This document shows, piece by piece, positions 1 through 5,837 of a DNA stretch of 10,558 nt (its first letter is position 1; each line of letters starts with the position of its first letter). The notes beneath the pieces are model-generated. The model was not told the DNA's origin, did no database searches, and worked only from the letters and a program-made list of their open reading frames with translations. The stretch comes from Acidimicrobiia bacterium. GTDB lineage: Bacteria > Actinomycetota > Acidimicrobiia > Spongiisociales > UBA5794. The translations under genes and the position numbers were made by a program. The DNA lies in contig JAUVPA010000034.1 of NCBI GenBank assembly GCA_030598905.1, positions 1 through 10,558 of the forward strand, read 5' to 3'.

Positions 1-656
1 ACGAGTTGCGTACACCGCTGACCGCCATCATCGGCTACACGGAGCTGCTCCTCGAGATCCTCGACGATCCCACTCTGCGTACGTACCTCGACGACATGCG
101 CCGTGAGTCGACGGCGCTGGAGGCACTCATCTCCGATTTGCTCGACACCTCGCGTCTCGAGGGTGGGACGCTGCGGCTGGACATTCGGCGTGACGATCCG
201 CTGCGAGCTGTGGCGGAGGCGGTCGAACTGATCGAACACTCCCATCCCGGAAGACCCATTCACGTGGTCGTTCACGAAGACACGGGAGAAATCCCAATTG
301 ACCATGCCCGGCTGCGCCAGGTCGTCACCAACCTGATCGACAACGCCGTCAAGTATTCACCGGAGAAGTCGCCCGTTGAGGTCGTGATCGCGATGGGGAA
401 GCGTGGCCCACGAGGGGAGTACTTGGAGATCGCGGTCGCCGATCGCGGCGCCGGCATCCCTCACGCTCAGCGAGAGGCAGTGTTCCAACGTTTCAGCCGG
501 CTACATGTGACTTCACAGACGGGGACGGGGATCGGGCTCTATCTGGTTCGGGCCCTCGTCGAGGGTCACGGGGGCACCGTGCACATCACCGACGGTGCCG
601 GTGGAGTCGGGTCGCGATTTGTCGTTCGGCTCCCGGCCGGCGTCGACGTGTCCTGA
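1..656 (+). CDS. Sensor histidine kinase, C-terminal part (5' end outside window)
   Basis: This is the catalytic half of a two-component sensor kinase, which autophosphorylates on His and passes the phosphate to a response regulator. The frame is open to the window edge. The first complete codons read ELRTPLTAIIGY, a classic H-box whose phospho-accepting His codon (CAC) is cut, with only its last two bases present, so the true start lies upstream. Numbering from the Leu codon at base 6, the DHp domain covers about residues 1-55. The HATPase domain follows, with N-box LRQVVTNLIDNAVKYSP (Asn113), G1 box DRGAGI (146-151), F-box VFQRF (159-163) and G2 box GTGIGL (173-178). No membrane segment lies in the visible part, and any sensor region is off the left edge. 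No response regulator is adjacent on the right; the next gene is a dehydrogenase 86 bases downstream. Family assignment is firm; the signal and partner are unknown. Confidence 0.93.
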   Translation, partial: ELRTPLTAIIGYTELLLEILDDPTLRTYLDDMRRESTALEALISDLLDTSRLEGGTLRLDIRRDDPLRAVAEAVELIEHSHPGRPIHVVVHEDTGEIPIDHARLRQVVTNLIDNAVKYSPEKSPVEVVIAMGKRGPRGEYLEIAVADRGAGIPHAQREAVFQRFSRLHVTSQTGTGIGLYLVRALVEGHGGTVHITDGAGGVGSRFVVRLPAGVDVS

Positions 657-692
657 AGTCAGGTGTCCTGAGGACCGGCGGTGACTTCACCG
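652..692 (+). terminator. Cluster of three short inverted repeats after the kinase gene (possible weak terminator)
   Basis: Three small hairpin-capable sequences lie end to end. CCTGA/TCAGG occupies 652-663 and overlaps the kinase stop. GTCC-TGA-GGAC occupies 665-675. CGGTG-ACTT-CACCG occupies 679-692. None is followed by a T-run, so this is not a standard intrinsic terminator; it could aid factor-dependent termination or be chance. It fills half of the gap before the dehydrogenase gene. Confidence 0.22.
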
Positions 693-711
693 GCGTGCTC
701 GGGCGTACCCT
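681..711 (+). promoter_or_regulatory. Candidate promoter for the P5C dehydrogenase gene
   Basis: TACCCT at 706-711 fits the actinobacterial -10 pattern TANNNT. GTGACT at 681-686 matches four of six bases of the -35 consensus TTGACA, though the 19-base spacer is long. The site lies 31 bases before the preferred GTG start and 16 bases before the Shine-Dalgarno. Similar TACC(C/T)T hexamers precede two other transcription units in this window. The call is weak and rests on pattern only. Confidence 0.2.
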
Positions 712-727
712 TCACGTCCTGACGATC

Positions 728-733
728 AGGAGG
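728..733 (+). promoter_or_regulatory. Ribosome binding site that decides the pruA start
   Basis: A perfect AGGAGG sits directly against an ATG at 734 (spacing zero, unusable) but 9 bases before an in-frame GTG at 743. The GTG is therefore the likelier start. It also gives a 515-residue protein, which is the length I recall for Bacillus RocA. Confidence 0.6.
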
Positions 734-742
734 ATGACAAAG

Positions 743-2290
743 GTGCTGCCCCCCTATTCCAGCGAGCCGTACTCCGACTTCACACAGCAGGACACTCGCG
801 CTGGCTATGAGAAGGCGCTGAGCGCCGTCTCCGGCCGACTCGGTGGGCATGCACCACTCCTGATCGGCGGTGAAGAAATCGTCACCACGGAAACCATCGT
901 CAGCATCAACCCGGCGCAGCCGTCCATGGTGGTGGGTACCGCTTCATCTGGTTCGGTCGACCACGTCGACGACGCTCTGGCGGCGGCTTGGGGCGCCTTC
1001 GACGGCTGGGCGAGAACGCCGGCCTCCGAAAGGGCTCAGCTCGTTCACAACGTCGGTGATCTCATCAACGAGCGCCGATACGAGTTCGCGGCATGGCAGA
1101 CCTACGAGGCGGGCAAGAACTGGGCGGAAGCAGAGGCCGACGTCGCCGAGGCCGTGGACTTCTGCCGCTACTACGCACACCAGGCATTGGCGATGGCTGA
1201 GCCAGTGCCATTGCTCGAGTATCCCGGTGAAACCAACGATTCGTGGCTTCGCCCGATCGGCGCCGGTGTTGTCATTCCGCCATGGAATTTCCCGCTCGCG
1301 ATCCCCGTTGGCATGGCGATGGGCCCCGTCGCCGCCGGCAATACCGTTGTTGTCAAGCCGGCGTCAAACACGCCGATGGTCGCATGGGGATTCATCGAGG
1401 TCGTGAGAGAGGCGGGGATTCCCCCCGGTGTCGTCAACTTCCTGCCTGGTCCGGGCGAAGTCGTCGGTGATCCGCTGATCGATCATCCCACGACCCGGTT
1501 CATCAATTTCACGGGATCGAAGGAGATTGGGCTCCGCATCGCCGAACGGGCGGCTCAAGTGAACCCCGGTCAGAAGTGGTTGAAGCGGTCGTACATGGAA
1601 ATGGGTGGCAAGGACGCGATGATCGTCGACGCCACGGCCGATGTCGTGGCGGCGGCAGCCGACGTCGTGCGGTCCGCGTACGGTTTCCAGGGCCAGAAGT
1701 GCTCGGCGTGCTCTCGAGTGATCGTGTTCGATGCGGTTCACGACGAGCTCGTCGACCGGGTCGCCGAAGGGGCGGCAGCGCTGTCTATCGGGTCGCCCAT
1801 CGAGAACCATGCCGTTGGTCCGGTCATCTCGGCAGCACAACATCGCTCCGTCCTCGACGAGATCGCCAAGGGCAGAGGTGAAGCAGAGTTGATCACTGGT
1901 GGGGGTGCCGTCGATCGGGACGGTGGGTACTACATCGAGCCGACCGTGTTCGCGGGCGTCGCTCCAGAGGCAAGGCTCGCCCAGCACGAGATCTTCGGCC
2001 CCGTTCTCTCAATCATCTCTGTCCCGGACTTCGATGCCGCGCTCGACGTCGCAAACGGTACGGAGTTCGGGCTCACCGGCGGCCTGTACAGCAATGACGA
2101 GGGCCGGATCGAGCGAGCTCGACAGGAGTTCAACGTGGGCAACCTGTACATCAACAGGAAGATCACTGGAGCCCTCGTCGGAATCCAACCGTTTGGTGGC
2201 TACAACATGTCGGGTTCGAACGCCAAGGCCGGTGGGCCCGACTATCTGCGGCTCTTCATGGAGATGAAGACCGTGGCGCGACGTGTCTGA
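743..2290 (+). CDS. pruA: 1-pyrroline-5-carboxylate (L-glutamate gamma-semialdehyde) dehydrogenase, RocA/PruA type
   Basis: NAD-dependent aldehyde dehydrogenase that oxidises L-glutamate 5-semialdehyde to glutamate, the last step of proline (and arginine/ornithine) catabolism; cytoplasmic. Numbered from GTG 743 (515 residues), the landmarks are PWNFP at 180-184, the NAD-site Lys205 in KPAS, FTGS at 256-259, general base Glu286 in MEMGGKD, nucleophile Cys320 in GQKCSA, EIFGP at 416-420 and PFGG at 483-486. The opening EPYSDF, the YEAGKNWAEAEADVAEAVDF stretch and the ending NMSGSNAKAGGPDYL closely follow Bacillus RocA and Thermus P5CDH as I remember them, which separates it from generic aldehyde dehydrogenases. 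It stands alone with no fused or adjacent proline dehydrogenase (PutA domain), so the partner enzyme must be elsewhere. ATG 734 is an alternative start but has no usable RBS spacing. Confidence 0.95.
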   Translation: MLPPYSSEPYSDFTQQDTRAGYEKALSAVSGRLGGHAPLLIGGEEIVTTETIVSINPAQPSMVVGTASSGSVDHVDDALAAAWGAFDGWARTPASERAQLVHNVGDLINERRYEFAAWQTYEAGKNWAEAEADVAEAVDFCRYYAHQALAMAEPVPLLEYPGETNDSWLRPIGAGVVIPPWNFPLAIPVGMAMGPVAAGNTVVVKPASNTPMVAWGFIEVVREAGIPPGVVNFLPGPGEVVGDPLIDHPTTRFINFTGSKEIGLRIAERAAQVNPGQKWLKRSYMEMGGKDAMIVDATADVVAAAADVVRSAYGFQGQKCSACSRVIVFDAVHDELVDRVAEGAAALSIGSPIENHAVGPVISAAQHRSVLDEIAKGRGEAELITGGGAVDRDGGYYIEPTVFAGVAPEARLAQHEIFGPVLSIISVPDFDAALDVANGTEFGLTGGLYSNDEGRIERARQEFNVGNLYINRKITGALVGIQPFGGYNMSGSNAKAGGPDYLRLFMEMKTVARRV

Positions 2291-2293
2291 CCT

Positions 2294-3244
2294 TCAGGAT
2301 TCTGTGGGACCGTAGGCGAGTCGAGCAACGGCATTTCCTCGCGTGTCGAGGAGCACGACCGTGTCGCCTCCGTTTGACCACACGGGTGTGTCCGAACACC
2401 AATGCACGGTGCCGCCCCCGTCGGTGCCGCATCCAGTGACGATCGTGAGGACGTTCCCCGGATTGAGCGATATTCCGCTGGGAATCGTGAATCGATTCGA
2501 TGAAGACTCGTCTCGGATCACCCAGCCGGACACCGCCACTGTGCCGTATCCCTCGTTGACGATTTCGACCGACTCTTCGTTGAGGGCTTCTGTGTCGGGA
2601 CCCTCAGGGTTCGGTGAGACCGAAAGCACTCGGACTTGGGGACGGTCGGGGTACCCACCTTCGGGCTGGCCGCACACGAACGTTCCCCACATCCCGGTTC
2701 CCGACGCCCAAGCTCTCGCTTCGAGCTCCTTGAACTCTGCCTCGTGCTCATGGCCGTTCTGCATACCAACGGCGAAACCCCCTGCGACAAGTTCACGGTT
2801 CACGAAGGTGGTGCCTTCACCTCCCTCGACGTACACGTAGCGCAGTGCCCGGCCGTTGTCGTCCACGTCCTCCTCGCCTGCCGCCAGAGCGACCTCAAAT
2901 CCCGCAAGGAGCCTCGTGAGCGCGGTCCGCGCATCATCGCCGGCGCACTCGTCGACCTCCGGGGCGTTCATGCCGAGCATTCGCACGTCGACCTCTACTC
3001 CGTCGATGTTGGCGATGAAGGTGTCGCCGTCGATCACAGCTATGACGATCGCCGTCTCGGACCTTTCGGGAGGCGGGAGAGTCACCGGTGGCGCAGTTGT
3101 CGTGGTCTCCGGTGATGTCGTGCTGGCGGCTGAGGTGGTGCTGGAGTCATCGACGGTCTCGAGCCCACTCCCCAAATTGCACCCGGCGCCAAGAAGGGTG
3201 AGAGCGGCGATACCCCATGCGATCAAGAACGGCTGGCCCTTCAC
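2294..3244 (-). CDS. Lipoprotein with staphylococcal-nuclease-like domain and C-terminal lamin-tail domain
   Basis: Predicted secreted, membrane-anchored nuclease of 316 residues with a GTG start. A hydrophobic signal (5-21) ends in LLGAGC, giving a lipidated Cys22; the lipobox is imperfect, with Gly at -3. A Ser/Thr/Pro-rich linker (29-60) leads to an SNase fold (about 64-192): IDGDTF with Asp72 and Asp74, VRMLGMNAPE with Arg88 and Glu96, and GRALRYVY with Arg132. These correspond to the catalytic Arg35, Glu43 and Arg87 and metal ligand Asp21 of S. aureus nuclease. The ligand equivalent to Asp40 is Asn93. Residues 203-312 form a lamin-tail (LTD) beta-sandwich, with VEIVNEG, VSGWVIRDE and NGGDTVVLLD. 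Cys272 and Cys283 could form a disulfide, as could Cys100 and Cys191. It is convergent with the dehydrogenase (3 bases between stops). Likely role is extracellular nucleic-acid degradation or nutrient scavenging, with LTD as an adhesion or targeting module; the role is inference. Confidence 0.9.
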   Translation of the reverse strand: MKGQPFLIAWGIAALTLLGAGCNLGSGLETVDDSSTTSAASTTSPETTTTAPPVTLPPPERSETAIVIAVIDGDTFIANIDGVEVDVRMLGMNAPEVDECAGDDARTALTRLLAGFEVALAAGEEDVDDNGRALRYVYVEGGEGTTFVNRELVAGGFAVGMQNGHEHEAEFKELEARAWASGTGMWGTFVCGQPEGGYPDRPQVRVLSVSPNPEGPDTEALNEESVEIVNEGYGTVAVSGWVIRDESSSNRFTIPSGISLNPGNVLTIVTGCGTDGGGTVHWCSDTPVWSNGGDTVVLLDTRGNAVARLAYGPTES

Positions 3245-3378
3245 GGCCGCGGAAGATACCTGGAGATAGCCGATACGCGGCTCTTCATGCGCCCGCCGCT
3301 GTGGCGGCGCTACCGGTGCATCTGTGAGGGGCCGCGATCACATCGTACGCTCTTCTCCCTACGCCTTACCCTCTGACT
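3245..3378. other. Divergent intergenic region between nuclease lipoprotein and response regulator
   Basis: This 134-base gap must carry promoters for both divergent genes. It holds a GC hairpin (CGCCGC at 3294-3299, loop TGTG, GCGGCG at 3304-3309) without a T-run. On the plus strand TACCCT at 3367-3372 lies 6 bases before the regulator ATG. On the minus strand a TATCTT lies 8 bases before the nuclease GTG. Neither gene has a visible Shine-Dalgarno, so both could be leaderless. No good -35 element is seen. Confidence 0.4.
3367..3378 (+). promoter_or_regulatory. Candidate -10 element giving a leaderless response-regulator mRNA
   Basis: TACCCT (3367-3372) matches TANNNT and is spaced so that a start site 7 bases downstream would be the A of the regulator ATG. 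The bases before the ATG (CTCTGACT) contain no Shine-Dalgarno, which agrees with a leaderless transcript. No -35 match is visible at the expected place, so the call is tentative. Confidence 0.25.
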
Positions 3379-4056
3379 ATGCGCATTCTGGTTGTCGAAG
3401 ACGAGACGGACCTTGCCATGGCGATCGCTACCGGGTTGCGCAATGAGGGCTACGCCGTCGACATCACCCACACGGGCGAGGATGCGGTGGACCGTACGGC
3501 GTATACGCCGTACGACTTGCTGTTGCTCGACCTCAGCCTCCCGGGGATGGATGGTCTCGAGGTCTGCACCGCCGTCCGTGCCGACGCCGATCCGCAGCCT
3601 CGGATTCTGATGGTGACGGCCCGCGACGCACTCGACGACAGAGTGGGGGGCCTCGATCGAGGCGCCGACGACTATCTGGTGAAACCCTTCGACCTGCCGG
3701 AACTGCTCGCCCGCGTCCGTGCCCTTCTTCGTCGCGACGCCAAAGCGCAGAGTGCGACGATCGAGATCGGGGGGCTGCGGCTCGACGCCGCCCGTCACGA
3801 GGCTTCCCACGGTGAGGTGGGGTTGTCGCTCACCGCCAAGGAGTTCGCTCTGCTGAGGTACTTCATGCTCCATCCCGGCGAGGTCTTGACCGCTGAACGA
3901 TTGCTCGACCATGTGTGGGACGAACACGCCGATCCCTTCACGAACACCGTACGAGTGACGGTTTCGAACCTGCGAAGGAAACTCCGAGAGGCGGGGGGTG
4001 ACGATCTGATCGAAACCGTCGTCGGCTCCGGATACCGGCTCAGGGACGGCGCGTAG
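3379..4056 (+). CDS. OmpR/PhoB-family two-component response regulator
   Basis: DNA-binding regulator of 225 residues, the usual length for the family. The receiver domain (1-118) has Glu7/Asp8 for metal binding, phospho-acceptor Asp51 in LLLLDLSLPGMDG, switch Thr80 in MVTA and conserved Lys102 in VKPFD. A winged-helix domain (about 127-222) follows, with LTAKEFALLRYFMLHPGEVLT and the recognition helix around TNTVRVTVSNLRRKL (188-202), ending in VGSGYRL. Phosphorylation by the kinase encoded immediately downstream should drive dimerisation and promoter binding. Its stop TAG overlaps the kinase GTG by one base. The coding sequence carries a perfect 22-bp palindrome at codons 39-46. The ATG has no RBS and may be leaderless. 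Family is certain; the regulon is unknown. Confidence 0.96.
   Translation: MRILVVEDETDLAMAIATGLRNEGYAVDITHTGEDAVDRTAYTPYDLLLLDLSLPGMDGLEVCTAVRADADPQPRILMVTARDALDDRVGGLDRGADDYLVKPFDLPELLARVRALLRRDAKAQSATIEIGGLRLDAARHEASHGEVGLSLTAKEFALLRYFMLHPGEVLTAERLLDHVWDEHADPFTNTVRVTVSNLRRKLREAGGDDLIETVVGSGYRLRDGA
3493..3514. repeat. Perfect 22-bp palindrome inside the response-regulator gene
   Basis: The left half is CGTACGGCGTA and the right half is its exact reverse complement, with no central loop. It begins exactly at codon 39 (Arg) and runs through codons for RTAYTPY into Asp46, in the receiver domain. It may be a dimeric regulator binding site (for example autoregulation, 114 bases into the gene) or a hairpin in the mRNA. 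It could also be chance, although an 11-of-11 half-site match is not expected in a window of this length (about 0.003-0.005 occurrences by simple base-pairing odds). Confidence 0.9.
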
Positions 4057-5288
4057 TGCCCGCCTTCTTGCGCAGTGTTCGGTTTCGGCTCGCGATCACG
4101 TATTCGATCCTGGTCTTCGCCTTGGCCGTTGCCGTCGTCGGCGTCGTCAACTATGCGCTCTCCCAGTCGCTCGAGGCCCAGACCGTGTCTGCGGGACGGC
4201 AGTTCACGACCATCATCGACCCGGTATCGGGAACCAGGGTCACCGTCGAACGGGAGATTCAACTGCAGTACGTCACCCTGGAGCAACTGGTGACTCATAG
4301 AGCGATCGACAATCTGCAGAGAATCTCGTTTTGGGTGATTCTTGCGATGTTCCCTGCCAGTGTTGGCATCGGCTGGTGGGTGGCGGACAAAGCCTTGCGG
4401 CCGATTGGGCATATTGCTGCTGTCGCGAGAGACATCCAGCAAACAGAAGACCTATCGCGCCGCATCGATCTCGATGGTCCCGACGATGAGCTGAAGGACC
4501 TCGCAGACACTTTCGATGGCATGCTCGAACAGATCGAGGCCAGCGCCGCCGCTCGTCGATCGTTCGTCCAGGACATCTCACACGAGCTCCGCAATCCACT
4601 CGCCGTCATGGCCACCAACCTCGACGTCGTCCTTGCCGATGACAGCGCAGACGTCGATCGTTATCGGGAGACGTCGATGATCGTCCGTCGGACGGTTGAT
4701 CGAACGGCGAGAACCGTCGACGACCTCGTCGTCTTCGCACGCAACGAAGTTCCCGATTCGAGGCGAGAGAGAGTCGAGCTCGTCGACATCGTTGACGAGG
4801 CGCTTGCCGAGCATTCGGGTCCGATCGAAGCAGCAGGTCTCCATGTGACGAGGATCGGCAGCGGCGTTGTCGTCTCGGTCGACCGCATTGGTGTGAAGAG
4901 GGCGGTATCGAATCTCGTCAGCAACTCCGTCCGGCTGACCCGGCCCGGCACTGAAGTCACCGCGGGCGTCGGTGAGCGGAGCGGCTTTGCCTGGGTTGCC
5001 GTGATCGATGACGGGCCCGGTATCGACCCGCGAGAGCACGACCACGTGTTCAGGAGGGGATGGTCGAAGGATCAGTCGAGCCTCGGTGGAGAGGATCGGA
5101 GCGGCATCGGCCTCGCCATCGCTCGCCAGGTAGCCGAAGCACACGGGGGATGTGTGACGCTGCGTTCCACTCTCGGAGCCGGAGCCGAGTTCGTGCTCTG
5201 GATTCCCATGTCCGCTGAGGCTGATCGCAGCCGCATCACGCCGGACGGCACACACCACGACACATCCGTTTTCGATGGATCCGTCTGA
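4056..5288 (+). CDS. HAMP-domain sensor histidine kinase, partner of the upstream OmpR regulator
   Basis: Membrane sensor kinase of 410 residues. TM1 is about residues 12-33 and TM2 about 91-109, leaving a short extracytoplasmic loop of about 57 residues (34-90) as the only sensor region. HAMP covers about 110-163, with RPIGHIAAVARDI and DELKDLADTFDGMLEQIE. The DHp domain has FVQDISHELRNPLAV with phospho-acceptor His176. The HATPase domain has N-box NLVSNSVRLT (Asn290), G1 DDGPGI (318-323), F-box VFRRGW (331-336) and G2 SGIGLAI (349-355). The GTG start overlaps the regulator stop (TAGTG), with AGGGA nine bases upstream. The last 25 residues after the ATPase fold (rich in Asp, His, Thr) are a tail beyond the family core. 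The N-box reads NSV where most kinases have NA; its effect is unclear. It is convergent with the small membrane protein that follows. The signal is unknown. Confidence 0.95.
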   Translation: MPAFLRSVRFRLAITYSILVFALAVAVVGVVNYALSQSLEAQTVSAGRQFTTIIDPVSGTRVTVEREIQLQYVTLEQLVTHRAIDNLQRISFWVILAMFPASVGIGWWVADKALRPIGHIAAVARDIQQTEDLSRRIDLDGPDDELKDLADTFDGMLEQIEASAAARRSFVQDISHELRNPLAVMATNLDVVLADDSADVDRYRETSMIVRRTVDRTARTVDDLVVFARNEVPDSRRERVELVDIVDEALAEHSGPIEAAGLHVTRIGSGVVVSVDRIGVKRAVSNLVSNSVRLTRPGTEVTAGVGERSGFAWVAVIDDGPGIDPREHDHVFRRGWSKDQSSLGGEDRSGIGLAIARQVAEAHGGCVTLRSTLGAGAEFVLWIPMSAEADRSRITPDGTHHDTSVFDGSV

Positions 5289-5308
5289 CGCAGATCGGGT
5301 CTGAGCGA

Positions 5309-5677
5309 TCAGCTGAAGACGATGACTATCTGGGCGATGCTGAACAGCGCCACACCGGCATAACCAACTACCGCCGCGCCGAGCGCCAACGCGACGACCC
5401 GGGTTTGCACCTTGCGAGCTGCAAATACCACCGCTGCTGGGATACCGAGCTTCAGGACCATCGCCCACGGTGTGCCGAGAAGAGGTTCCATCAGGGGGTT
5501 GACCTCCACCGCGCCGAGGTGGACGGTCGCGATTTCTGTGATCGCGAGGTCGAAGGCGGACAGTGCGTAGAGCGCGACGGCGAGAGCGACCGCAAAACGG
5601 CCGATGTCCCTGCGACCCGATGGTCGCGGTTGCTCACGGCTCAGACCGGCAACGCCGGTCGCCTCGCTTTTGACCAT
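5309..5677 (-). CDS. Small three-helix membrane protein, DUF5658-like
   Basis: A 122-residue protein of unknown function. After a basic N-terminus (GRRDIGR at 21-27) there are hydrophobic segments at about 28-47, 69-87 and 93-121. Between the first two lies a conserved-looking stretch, FDLAITEIATVHLGAVEVNP with Asp43, Glu58, Asn60 and Pro61, then LM. This resembles the D...G..E.NP.M signature of DUF5658 membrane proteins; the match is from memory and moderate. I chose ATG at 5677 because AGGGG lies just upstream and the protein from there is compact and family-sized. The open frame extends further upstream to 6052, but that part overlaps the protease gene on the other strand and has no membrane or domain character. 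GTG 5710 is a possible alternative, adding 11 residues. It is divergent from the protease operon (160-base gap) and convergent to the kinase (20-base gap). Confidence 0.72.
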   Translation of the reverse strand: MVKSEATGVAGLSREQPRPSGRRDIGRFAVALAVALYALSAFDLAITEIATVHLGAVEVNPLMEPLLGTPWAMVLKLGIPAAVVFAARKVQTRVVALALGAAVVGYAGVALFSIAQIVIVFS

Positions 5678-5837
5678 ATCCCCTGAGAACGGCTCGGTTC
5701 TTGTCGGCACCGAAGCTGTGTCCAACTTCAGGCAGACCCCACCGGTGATGAACCTACACGCCTTAACGGGCGCTTTATCCGCGGTGGCATACCTTTTTTC
5801 GCGAGCTGCCAATCCTGTGCCAACCCGAGGAGGTTCG
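5678..5837. other. Divergent intergenic region before the protease-MoxR operon
   Basis: This 160-base stretch lies between the small membrane protein (minus) and the protease (plus). On the plus strand TACCTT at 5790-5795 is a TANNNT-type -10 candidate, with TTAACG at 5763-5768 as a poor -35 (21-base spacer). An inverted repeat AGAAC-N6-GTTCT sits just upstream of the minus-strand start and might be an operator. A T-run at 5794-5799 has no stem before it and is not a terminator. Confidence 0.35.
5827..5833 (+). promoter_or_regulatory. Strong Shine-Dalgarno fixing the protease start
   Basis: GAGGAGG lies four bases before ATG 5838. It selects this codon over the longer upstream open frame, whose sequence up to here is not protease-like and overlaps the minus-strand gene. 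Confidence 0.75.

Noticed and set aside
2287..2297. CTGA-CCT-TCAG palindrome holding both convergent stop codons
   Set aside because: Only 4 bp with a 3-base loop. It follows from two TGA stops facing each other and is too weak for a terminator.
4578..5468. Long minus-strand open frame opposite the HAMP kinase
   Set aside because: It is antisense to a complete kinase with all motifs, has no domain or RBS, and also runs across the DUF5658-like gene in another frame.
5791..5799. T-run resembling the tail of an intrinsic terminator
   Set aside because: No stable GC stem precedes it on the plus strand, and no plus-strand gene ends upstream.
5604..5837. Upstream extension of the protease frame
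   Set aside because: GAGGAGG four bases before ATG 5838 marks the start, and the extension overlaps the minus-strand gene and the intergenic region.
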